Below, one piece after another: positions 1 through 7,417 of a stretch of DNA of 35,308 nt (positions within the stretch are counted from its first letter, which is position 1; each line of letters begins with the position of its first letter). The translations under genes and the position numbers were made by a program. A model generated the notes under the pieces. The model ran no database searches, was not told the origin of the DNA, and saw only the letters and a program-made list of their open reading frames with translations. Source of the DNA: CAYYGL01 sp964471235. Its GTDB lineage: Bacteria; Calditrichota; Calditrichia; RBG-13-44-9; J075. The DNA is taken from NCBI GenBank assembly GCA_964471235.1, contig CAYYGL010000025.1:1-35308 (forward strand), in the 5' to 3' direction.

Positions 1-16
1 GCTTCTCTTAATTAAT

Positions 17-57
17 AAGCGCCCTACCCCAACATGCGGGTCGGGCGCTTTTTTTTT
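17..57 (+). terminator. Rho-independent terminator of a gene upstream of the window
   Basis: AAGCGCCC (17-24) pairs perfectly with GGGCGCTT (43-50). An inner ACCC/GGGT pairing (26-29 with 38-41) extends the stem, and an uninterrupted T-run follows. The coding gene it ends lies left of the window, so transcription of the first gene here probably starts downstream of this point. Confidence 0.85.
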
Positions 58-84
58 AATATGTCCTGTTTTTGTGGGAGCACT

Positions 85-112
85 GTACCGCACGGTACGT
101 TTTTTTCGTACC
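85..112 (+). promoter_or_regulatory. Candidate two-state hairpin leader
   Basis: GTACC (85-89) can pair with GGTAC (94-98) across a 4-nt loop, and this hairpin runs straight into GTTTTTTT, giving a small terminator-like structure. The same GGTACG (94-99) can instead pair with CGTACC (107-112) across a T-only loop. The two hairpins are mutually exclusive, as in attenuators. The stems are only 5-6 bp, no ligand domain is recognised, and no promoter has been placed upstream, so this is a structural observation only. Confidence 0.3.
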
Positions 113-245
113 CTGTGGGGCAGAGCGTTGAAAATCACCAACTCTTAAACTGTGTTAACAGTGTAAAAACAATGAATTATGGAAAGCAACAAATGATTGG
201 CACGTCAGTTGTAGAATACGAGGATGTGAAAAGAGGTGACGAATT

Positions 246-1751
246 ATGAGAACAACTATCCGAAACATTCTTCTGATTATCCTCATCATTGCCGGAATCA
301 TTGGGAGTTTAAAAGCCCAGATTGATAATCCGCGCAGAGATTTGGAAGAACTAAGGTTTACCCTCAATCGTGTTGCCTCTTTCATTCGATTGCTGCCACG
401 CTCGTTTGCCCCCGAATTGAAAATGACCCTGGAAAACAAATTACAGGAAGCGGATGTTAAGTTCCAGCAAGCTGTTCAATTAGCAAAAAATGGGCATATA
501 AAAGAAGCCCGGGTTCTGGCGATGCAAGTTTATGGTCTTTTGCGTCAGATTGAAGCGCTTTTGCGACAGCATCCGCTCCTGAAAATTAAATTTCAGGATC
601 AACTGGACCGGAAAATACAGGAAGCGGAGAAAATTGTGGGGAGTCAGGAGGATCCGGAATCGCTGTATATGCTGAATCGTGCCAAATTTTTCCGTCGAAA
701 AGCATACCGGCTTTTTGAAGAAGGGCGAACCTTCCAGGCGATAGACTATTACAACCTGGCGATTCACTTTGTGAACCAGGTGATGAAGATAAGCGGTGGT
801 CATTTCGACCGTTTTAGTGAGACGGAGTGGCGAAAAATGTTTATGGATACCCAGGTATTATTAGAACGAGCCCGTCATTTGCAGTCTTTTATTGATACGG
901 ACCGCCGCATGAGAAATTTATTAGAAAAAGCGGAAACGGAATTGAATGAAGTCAAACGGTTGTACGAACGGAAGAACTATACGGCTGCTCAACAAAAATT
1001 AATTACCGTAAATCGTGCCCTGTATCGGTTGCTGGATTTGATGGAATCGACTCCACAAAATGAGCAAGAGCGTTTACGGTTTGATGCCCAATCTTTATTT
1101 TATGCCTTACAGTCCATCCATGAACAACTGCAAGAGAAAAAATTCCCCGTTGCCGTACGGTTATATCAACGGGCAACTGCTTTAGCACGGCAGATTGAGC
1201 GCCACATACAAAATAATCAACCGGTACTGGCAAGACGTAAACTTCGCTTTGCCAATCAAATTGTGCTGAATTTGTACCGCATACTCGAAAATCGTCAGGT
1301 TGCTACTCCGGATGAACTCCGAAATCAACTGGATGCTGCGCGCCAAAATGTGCAGGACCTGGCAAATCAAAGTGTTGGGAATGAAGATGCTGCTTCCTTC
1401 CTGAAATTGATTCAGGATAATCTTGACCGGGCAGAAAAGGCATACCGGAACAAAAATTATCTGAGAAGCGGATTCCTTCTCAAAATTGTGAACCAAATGA
1501 TTTTGAAGTATAATCATCTGCTCCTTCAGCAAACCCGGCAGGATGTCAAAAAAGGTTTAGTTGAAAGTGACTTATATCGCCTGGAGACCATGTTGAAACG
1601 CCTGGAGGTAAAAACGGATGATGCAGAATTGAAAATACGCTATCAAAATGCCCGGCGACTGTATCAATTAGCAAAAAAGGCTTATCGAAAAGACGAATTG
1701 ACATTAGCGAAAGAATATATCACCATGGCTATCAATTTATTAACCCGATAG
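246..1751 (+). CDS. Exported all-helical repeat protein of unknown function
   Basis: 501 aa. The N-terminus is a signal peptide: charged MRTTIR, a hydrophobic stretch at residues 8-20, and a likely cleavage site LKA|Q after residue 24. The mature protein appears entirely alpha-helical and is built from about five or six copies of a roughly 40-60 residue two-helix unit. Each unit has a pattern like A-x2-L-x3-G/K-x2-x-A-x3-L-x5-L-x-L, resembling a degenerate TPR or solenoid. Visible units start near residues 60, 140, 220, 285, 385 and 465. The start is supported by AGAGGTGA about 6 nt upstream. The protein probably resides in the periplasm, since there is no second membrane segment and no lipobox. 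The next gene encodes a lipoprotein 77 bp downstream on the same strand. I do not recognise a named family; a periplasmic scaffold role is only an inference from the fold. Confidence 0.85.
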   Translation: MRTTIRNILLIILIIAGIIGSLKAQIDNPRRDLEELRFTLNRVASFIRLLPRSFAPELKMTLENKLQEADVKFQQAVQLAKNGHIKEARVLAMQVYGLLRQIEALLRQHPLLKIKFQDQLDRKIQEAEKIVGSQEDPESLYMLNRAKFFRRKAYRLFEEGRTFQAIDYYNLAIHFVNQVMKISGGHFDRFSETEWRKMFMDTQVLLERARHLQSFIDTDRRMRNLLEKAETELNEVKRLYERKNYTAAQQKLITVNRALYRLLDLMESTPQNEQERLRFDAQSLFYALQSIHEQLQEKKFPVAVRLYQRATALARQIERHIQNNQPVLARRKLRFANQIVLNLYRILENRQVATPDELRNQLDAARQNVQDLANQSVGNEDAASFLKLIQDNLDRAEKAYRNKNYLRSGFLLKIVNQMILKYNHLLLQQTRQDVKKGLVESDLYRLETMLKRLEVKTDDAELKIRYQNARRLYQLAKKAYRKDELTLAKEYITMAINLLTR

Positions 1752-1828
1752 TAGTAAGTTTTTTCCCGGGGCCCCGGAAGAAACTACTTTTAACCTAACG
1801 AAAAAAATAACCAAGGAGGAACCAAACA

Positions 1829-2821
1829 ATGAGACGCATCTTATCTCTAATCACGATTCTGTTAATGTTTGCATTTGTAATGACATCCTGTCAAAAAAAT
1901 ACCGAACCGTTAGCATCGGAACAAAGTGATGATGTGACTGTACAGGAATTAGCGATGTCCGATGAAGATGATTATCTTTTTGATATTGGCATTGATGACG
2001 GCAGCGAAGATGCTATCAAGAATGGTGAGTTCGGTGGCGGATTCGGTAAAATCAGTACCCCGATCGATAGTGTCTGGCGGTTTGGTCGTCACATTACCCG
2101 GCGCGGTCTGCGGAGACTGGAAATTGTGCGCACCGCTCCGGACACTTTCAAGGTAGCGATGGCACGAGAACTGGGCGGTCAGTTTGTAATTGTGGAAAAG
2201 TTCCCTGGTGACAGCCTGTCCGGCGATACCCTGGTGCTTTATCGCAAACCACTGCAGCATGTCATCCGTCGCAAGGCAATTTATGTAAAGCGACAGCCTA
2301 CTGACCTTCCCGGTCGGCGTCGGGGATGGCAGCTCTATGCTGTCTCGATGGGACAGGGCAACAGCGTCCCCAATCACACCATCGATATCACGGAAATCAT
2401 GGTGACCACATCCGGCGGTGATACCCTGGTGTTTACTGACCCCTTGAATACCCTGATGAACGTGGAAGATATCCCCCGCTTTGTGCAGGATGAAATCGTG
2501 ACCGTTCGGGTGAAACTGAACAATCTGACCGGCAATCCGATTGATCCGGAAGGCAACGGTTCTACGGAAACGGTTCTGCTCCACTATGGAGTCAACCGAC
2601 GGCATCATGTCCGGAAACCGTTTGACTTTGTCGGTATTGACCCGGTTACCGGTGAACATATCTATGAAGGCAGTTGGACAATTGGTCAGGAACCCTTCCA
2701 TGTTTACCATGCTGTGGTGGATGTGATTGACAACGGAACCATTTATGACAGCGATAACGGAGTGTATCCTTACAATTCCACAACCTGGAGCACCCCCTAT
2801 TTTGTGACAGAGACCGAATGA
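1829..2821 (+). CDS. Predicted lipoprotein of unknown function
   Basis: 330 aa. It has a lipoprotein signal peptide: MRR, a hydrophobic core at residues 4-17, then MTSC with the lipidated Cys at residue 21, followed by an acidic linker at about residues 26-65. It should therefore be anchored in the outer or inner membrane on the periplasmic side. The rest is rich in beta-strand pattern, with short alternating hydrophobic segments and many Thr, Val and Gly. An acidic, Asn/Asp-rich C-terminal part could be an immunoglobulin-like domain, but I cannot assign a family. The start is fixed by a strong AAGGAGGA at 1812-1819. It follows the helical repeat protein with a 77-bp gap and ends at a strong hairpin, so the two genes may form one transcript. 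Confidence 0.85.
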   Translation: MRRILSLITILLMFAFVMTSCQKNTEPLASEQSDDVTVQELAMSDEDDYLFDIGIDDGSEDAIKNGEFGGGFGKISTPIDSVWRFGRHITRRGLRRLEIVRTAPDTFKVAMARELGGQFVIVEKFPGDSLSGDTLVLYRKPLQHVIRRKAIYVKRQPTDLPGRRRGWQLYAVSMGQGNSVPNHTIDITEIMVTTSGGDTLVFTDPLNTLMNVEDIPRFVQDEIVTVRVKLNNLTGNPIDPEGNGSTETVLLHYGVNRRHHVRKPFDFVGIDPVTGEHIYEGSWTIGQEPFHVYHAVVDVIDNGTIYDSDNGVYPYNSTTWSTPYFVTETE

Positions 2822-2842
2822 GTTGTTCCGGAGAGTAAATTT

Positions 2843-2876
2843 CAAAGCCACTGCGGAACTATCTGCAGTGGCTTTG
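2843..2876 (+). terminator. Terminator after the lipoprotein gene
   Basis: CAAAGCCACTGC (2843-2854) and GCAGTGGCTTTG (2865-2876) form a perfect 12-bp stem with a 10-nt loop, 22 bp after the stop codon. The following U-tract is weak (TTCTATTG), so termination efficiency is uncertain. Confidence 0.65.
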
Positions 2877-2933
2877 TTCTATTGAAGGTTTTGAAGTACT
2901 TATGTTGCCGAGAGGGTAAGGGATGAGAAGAAA

Positions 2934-4625
2934 ATGGTTTGGAAAACTGTAAAGGTAAACGCCGGGATGTCTAAATTTTTTCCTACAGTAATTTGGAGAA
3001 GTTTAAAACACTTGATCGGTATTCTGTTTGGGAATATCACCCGGTTAGGTTTGGTTCTATTGTTTTTGGGAGGAAATCTCTGGGTTTATACTGCTTCTGC
3101 TCAGTCATTTGTCGGAAATGATTCTTTACAAATGGAACAAACCCTTTATGAAAATGCCCTGTTACAAATAGAAATCTCATTGATGAAATCACAACAGCCC
3201 GATAGTTTGATTCACGATCTGTTGTCCGATGCCGCAGAATTTGCCCAAAAAGGGCAGTGGGGTGAAGGCATGCAACTCCTCTCCACAATTTTATCTCTTT
3301 TGCAGGAAAGCGATGAAGACCCGTCCACATCCTCGAAGGCGGAACAAGCATCGCCGAATTTCAAGACCCCTGACGAGTATTCTCCGGGGCTTCCTTCGTA
3401 TTCCCAACAGCCTTATCTCCAGGTAGAGACCGGAGTGGATTATTCGTTACAGGAGTTTGAGATGAGTTTTCTGGAGTCGGACAGTGTGATAATCGATGAA
3501 TTGCAGAACCCTTATTTCAGTATACTATTCACCCAGCCCTTTCGAGTGGGGCATCAAAAACTTATCTTAAATCATTCCCTGCGTTTCGATAATCAATTTT
3601 TAAACTACGGATTGTTTACCACCCTGGAAAATAACTCCCGCTCCTTTCTGAGCCGTCTGGAAGTTGATGCCAATTACTATCTGATTCAAACCGCAGATGG
3701 AACGAATTTTTTTGATAACAACCTGTCCTACCTATGGGGAAAACCGTATGCACTTTCCCATCGCTGGTATGTAAACGCCAACAGCCGCTTTAAATGGCAT
3801 CCTTCCCCGGATTCCATCAGCACGGACATTCTTTCTGCCGATCTGAGTCTTTTTTACGAACATCTGTTCGGCTACGGGAACTCCATTTCTTTTAACATTA
3901 CCCCATCGCTTTATCACGAGTCGCAGGCATCGCGCTATCAATATTTTCAAACCCGAGCGACCGGAGAGTATCAATACCGGCAGGGATATAATCGTTATCT
4001 GCAATTCAAGACGGATTATTTATACAATGATTTCAGTAATGTGGTTGGTGACAGCATTTATCAGAACCGATATCAGGATCTGGAGCCGTTTTTGAAAGCC
4101 GAGTGGGCATTTACCCGGCAATTCGGTCTTGCCGCTTCCTTGCAAATGGAAAAACGCATCTACCGGGTTGCAGATGCCATATCTCCCAATATTGATATGC
4201 TGGAAATTGAAGCCGTTCCCCGGGTATACTGGGGGGATTTAAACAGTGCCGGTGTGGGGTTCTTCTGGCAGAAACAGACCCACCGGGCAAAAACCTCTGG
4301 AGAAGATAACGAGTTTGTTCAACAGGCAAATTTTACTGCCCGTGGGCTCATTGTCTCCGCAGAATACATCCGGCTTGAAGGCGCACTGATTAATTTTGAA
4401 TATCGAATGAGTTGGCGGGATTATCCCCATGCGCAGGATAATTTCTTAACAACCTTTTATTCGAACCGCTTTGTCCATTCTCTCTCCTTATTTGGCTGGA
4501 TTCCGCTGTCGAAGCACTGGCAAATTCAATTGTTTGCCAATTACGACAACGATCAGGACCGGCAGCGGGAAAACAACGATAATCGCAACACCATTGTTAG
4601 CGGCGGTCTCATTTACAAATTTTGA
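2934..4625 (+). CDS. Putative outer-membrane beta-barrel protein
   Basis: 563 aa. An unusually long signal region ends with a hydrophobic core (residues 36-50) and a plausible cleavage site ASA|QS after residue 56. A helical segment follows at about residues 62-115, then a Ser/Pro/Glu-rich linker. From about residue 150 to the end there are alternating amphipathic strands rich in Tyr, Phe, Asn and Asp, and the chain ends in the aromatic tail GGLIYKF. That pattern is typical of outer-membrane barrels, where a terminal Phe helps BAM-dependent assembly. The start at 2934 follows a GAGGG/AAGGG purine stretch; a second ATG in frame at 2967 would give a more normal signal peptide and may be the real start. 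I do not recognise the family. It lies behind its own terminator-separated boundary. Confidence 0.8.
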   Translation: MVWKTVKVNAGMSKFFPTVIWRSLKHLIGILFGNITRLGLVLLFLGGNLWVYTASAQSFVGNDSLQMEQTLYENALLQIEISLMKSQQPDSLIHDLLSDAAEFAQKGQWGEGMQLLSTILSLLQESDEDPSTSSKAEQASPNFKTPDEYSPGLPSYSQQPYLQVETGVDYSLQEFEMSFLESDSVIIDELQNPYFSILFTQPFRVGHQKLILNHSLRFDNQFLNYGLFTTLENNSRSFLSRLEVDANYYLIQTADGTNFFDNNLSYLWGKPYALSHRWYVNANSRFKWHPSPDSISTDILSADLSLFYEHLFGYGNSISFNITPSLYHESQASRYQYFQTRATGEYQYRQGYNRYLQFKTDYLYNDFSNVVGDSIYQNRYQDLEPFLKAEWAFTRQFGLAASLQMEKRIYRVADAISPNIDMLEIEAVPRVYWGDLNSAGVGFFWQKQTHRAKTSGEDNEFVQQANFTARGLIVSAEYIRLEGALINFEYRMSWRDYPHAQDNFLTTFYSNRFVHSLSLFGWIPLSKHWQIQLFANYDNDQDRQRENNDNRNTIVSGGLIYKF

Positions 4626-4780
4626 TCCCCACCGTTATTCTCCGATAGGGGGACCCTGGTGCTTTTGGGGCTCCTCCTACAAATTCCCCGCATATTTAAT
4701 CCTCCTTGAATTTTTATCCTTGTGATTGTATTTTGGGGCTGTTTTTTTAAAGGGCTCTTTTAATTTCATAAAGGATTGGC

Positions 4781-5764
4781 ATGAATTATTTTATCACGGG
4801 TGCGACCGGGTTCATTGGTAGTTGGGTAACCCAGTTTTTGACGGAACAGGGTAACCGGGTTACCTGTCTGGTTCGGAAAACCAGTAATCTTCGCTGGATA
4901 AAAGATTTGCCAATCGAAGTATTGGAAGGGTCGCTTTTTAACCCGGAATCTTTTAAAGAGGGATTGCAAACAGCCGATTATGTGCTTCATATTGCCGGAG
5001 TTACCAAAGCATTATCGATTCAAGATTACTATCGTGGGAATGTGGAAGCGACCCGAAATTTATTGGACACCATTAAAGTTGTAAATCCGGGCATCAAAAA
5101 GTTTGTCCATATCAGCAGCCAGGCGGCGGTGGGACCCTCACCGCATAACAGGGCTCTTACCGAGACTTCCCCCCCACATCCCATATCCGATTACGGAAGA
5201 AGCAAATTAGAGAGCGAAAGCCTTGTTTTTCAATATAAAGAAGTGTTTCCGGTTACCGTTTTACGGCCGCCCACGGTTTACGGACCCCGGGATACCGATG
5301 TTTTTGAGGTATTTAAACATATCAACCGCGGGATCAATCTGCAAATCGGGAAAACGGATCAGGTGGTCAGCATCATTCACGTGTTTGACCTGGCGCGTGG
5401 CATTATATTAGCGGCAGACCATCCTGATTCCGCCGGGAAAATTTACTTTATCTGCAATGATGAGCCCGTCGCCTGGTCGCAGGTAACCGCCCAAATCGCG
5501 GAGATAATGCAAAAGAAACCGATAACCATCCCCATTCCATATCCCATAGCTTATGGAGTCGGTGTATTGATGGAACTTCAGGCACGGATTCTGAAAAAAG
5601 CCACCATCTTAAATCGACAGAAAATAGAGGAAGTGGCAGCCGGCTTCTGGGTGATTTCCAATCAAAAAATTAAGTCCGAGATGAATTTTGAACCACAGGT
5701 ATGCCTTTCAGAAGGGCTTAAAGAAACCTGGCAGTGGTACCGGAATGTCGGATGGCTCTCTTGA
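4781..5764 (+). CDS. Extended short-chain dehydrogenase / NAD-dependent epimerase-dehydratase
   Basis: 327 aa, typical length for extended SDRs. The Rossmann dinucleotide-binding motif TGATGFIG is at residues 6-13, and an acidic VLEGSLFNP segment fits the adenine-binding region. The catalytic triad is visible as HISS (Ser112/113) and YGRSK (Tyr138, Lys142), followed by VLRPPTVYGPRD, the usual substrate-loop signature. The enzyme should use NAD(P) to oxidise, reduce or epimerise a nucleotide-sugar, sterol-like or flavonol-like substrate. The actual substrate cannot be read from the sequence. The protein is cytoplasmic. It is followed 45 bp later by the PEGA protein on the same strand, possibly co-transcribed. 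Confidence 0.9.
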   Translation: MNYFITGATGFIGSWVTQFLTEQGNRVTCLVRKTSNLRWIKDLPIEVLEGSLFNPESFKEGLQTADYVLHIAGVTKALSIQDYYRGNVEATRNLLDTIKVVNPGIKKFVHISSQAAVGPSPHNRALTETSPPHPISDYGRSKLESESLVFQYKEVFPVTVLRPPTVYGPRDTDVFEVFKHINRGINLQIGKTDQVVSIIHVFDLARGIILAADHPDSAGKIYFICNDEPVAWSQVTAQIAEIMQKKPITIPIPYPIAYGVGVLMELQARILKKATILNRQKIEEVAAGFWVISNQKIKSEMNFEPQVCLSEGLKETWQWYRNVGWLS

Positions 5765-5809
5765 GACGGAACCATAGAACCATAAACGGAAATTGAGAGG
5801 AAAGATGTT

Positions 5810-7102
5810 ATGCCCCTGACGCCAGAAGAAGAAAAGAGATTACGGGAAAAAATCCGCAAGGACTTGGAAGAGCGAGAGCGGCGGCTCCGGGAGAGCAAGC
5901 AGCGGGAAGAAGAAGCCCGCCAGATGCAGATTGAGGAGCGTATCCGGCAGAAAATAAAAGAGGAGGAAGAAGAACAATTTTTTAAGGAAAAAGGGTATGT
6001 GAAATATATAAACCACCGTGGTGAAGTGGAGTGGCTGACCCCCGAGGAAGCAAAGAAGCGTCAGGGGCGCCGCCGCACCAAAAAGACATCTTCCCGTCAC
6101 CGAAGAAGGCAGAAGCGAAAAATTTTGCAGTGGGCGGTAAATATCGGGATGATCCTGCTGGCATTTTTTGTCTTCGCCCTGCTGTTAAAGTTTAACCCTA
6201 TCAAACGCACCAAAGCCTATGGTTCCGTCTATATTAAAACGAATGTGCCGGGTGCAAGGGTGTTCTTAAATGGTGCTGAAAAACCGCTGTTTGCTCCGGA
6301 CACCATCCCCCATCTGGCAGTGGGGAAAAACTATTTCATCTCGGTGTATAAAGATGGTTTTAGCTGTTGGCCGCCCATGCAGCGGATTACGGTCGCTAAA
6401 AATAAAGTGACAGTTGCCGCTTTCCAGCTAACCCATTCCGCAACATTTGCTCAAATTCGGCTGCTTAGCAATGTCCCCGATTTTCAGTTGTATGTGGATG
6501 GGGTTCCTTTCCCCCATACCGGAAACGTGGTGGAACTACCGACCGGTTATCATGTTATCACTGCTATTAAACCGGGCTACCTGGCTGACCCGAGTTATCA
6601 CAGGATACTTGTCGAGGATAAAACCTCCCAGGAATTGGCGTTTCATTTTCAGAAGGTAAAAGAACTGGGCTATTTACGGATTACCAATAACCGATCGTCA
6701 AGTTTTGTGTTTTTGAACGATCGTCTCTCAGGAATTAAAGCCAATCATGGTTATTTTCCGGTGAAAGCCGGCGTTTATGAGGTACGGGTTCGGGAGAATG
6801 GTTTCCAGAGTGTGCCGGAAGTTGAAATGGTGAATATCGCCGCCGGGGAAAAGAAGACCATCACGTTTCACTCCGTTGCAGAGAGCAGAAGTGACACATT
6901 GCAAATTTATTCCCGCACGCCCGGAGCCGTGATTATGCTGGATGGTCAATGGCTGCCGTTTGTAACCCCGGCAACAGAGATACTGCTCACCCGGGGAGAC
7001 CATTACCTCAATTTAATGCATGGGAACCGGGTTTATCGGGAGACTGATATGCTGGTGGATGCTCGTCATTTTGAAAAAAAGCGGCTGGATATTGATTTTT
7101 AA
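5810..7102 (+). CDS. Single-pass membrane protein with PEGA-like repeats
   Basis: 430 aa. Residues 1-60 are an extremely charged Glu/Arg/Lys helix, probably a coiled coil. Residues 85-105 are strongly basic, and residues 106-128 form one transmembrane segment. The basic stretch before the segment places the N-terminus in the cytoplasm by the positive-inside rule. The outside part carries about four repeats of some 75 residues, starting near 138, 215, 290 and 365. Each has the PEGA signature: a short strand, P-x-F/A-x-V-x-hydrophobic-D/N-G, then a x-L-x-x-G-x-Y/H-x-hydrophobic segment. PEGA domains are surface or periplasmic beta-sandwich modules found on S-layer-like and signalling proteins. 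The start is supported by GAGAGGAAAG at 5795-5804. The ligand is unknown. Confidence 0.8.
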   Translation: MPLTPEEEKRLREKIRKDLEERERRLRESKQREEEARQMQIEERIRQKIKEEEEEQFFKEKGYVKYINHRGEVEWLTPEEAKKRQGRRRTKKTSSRHRRRQKRKILQWAVNIGMILLAFFVFALLLKFNPIKRTKAYGSVYIKTNVPGARVFLNGAEKPLFAPDTIPHLAVGKNYFISVYKDGFSCWPPMQRITVAKNKVTVAAFQLTHSATFAQIRLLSNVPDFQLYVDGVPFPHTGNVVELPTGYHVITAIKPGYLADPSYHRILVEDKTSQELAFHFQKVKELGYLRITNNRSSSFVFLNDRLSGIKANHGYFPVKAGVYEVRVRENGFQSVPEVEMVNIAAGEKKTITFHSVAESRSDTLQIYSRTPGAVIMLDGQWLPFVTPATEILLTRGDHYLNLMHGNRVYRETDMLVDARHFEKKRLDIDF

Positions 7103-7417
7103 CCAATGCCCTTTGGGGTGGATAAACCTTCGCGAAGAGGAGCACGGGCGGATGGGAGGGGAGTGCATGGGAAACCGGGTTGCCACCCCTTAAGACGTCG
7201 CCTCGCAGCAGTCTGACCGCCGATGCCGCCGCAAGGTATTCCCATTCCAGCAATGATGACGTTGTCATTGGGAGAGGTATCCTGCAGTAGCAGCACAGGT
7301 TCAAAGCCTGTCGAAACCTTCGAACCCTGCCCTCTCAAACTTCGGCATCTCCCTACCCCCGGAGAGATAACTAAGTAAGATGGGTTCATAGAACGAAAAT
7401 ACGAGGAATTCCATACC
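7103..7417. other. 315-bp intergenic stretch without a recognisable gene
   Basis: The PEGA gene and bshC are separated by an unusually long stretch. It contains a perfect 10-bp palindrome CTTCGCGAAG (7128-7137), a short hairpin GGGT-TGCC-ACCC, and a CAATGA/TCATTG inverted repeat. Two overlapping minus-strand reading frames span it, but neither has a ribosome-binding site or a protein-like composition. It may be a degraded element; no family is recognised. Confidence 0.5.

Noticed and set aside
34..249. 71-codon plus-strand reading frame before the first gene
   Set aside because: It starts inside the terminator stem, has no ribosome-binding site and overlaps the next start by 4 bp. It reads through the two-hairpin leader.
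1949..2851. 300-codon minus-strand frame opposite the lipoprotein gene
   Set aside because: It lies opposite a gene with a lipobox and a strong ribosome-binding site. Its sequence is His- and Asn-rich without any motif.
7287..7330. GGTTCAAAGCC resembling a tRNA T-arm
   Set aside because: No matching acceptor, anticodon or D-arm around it.
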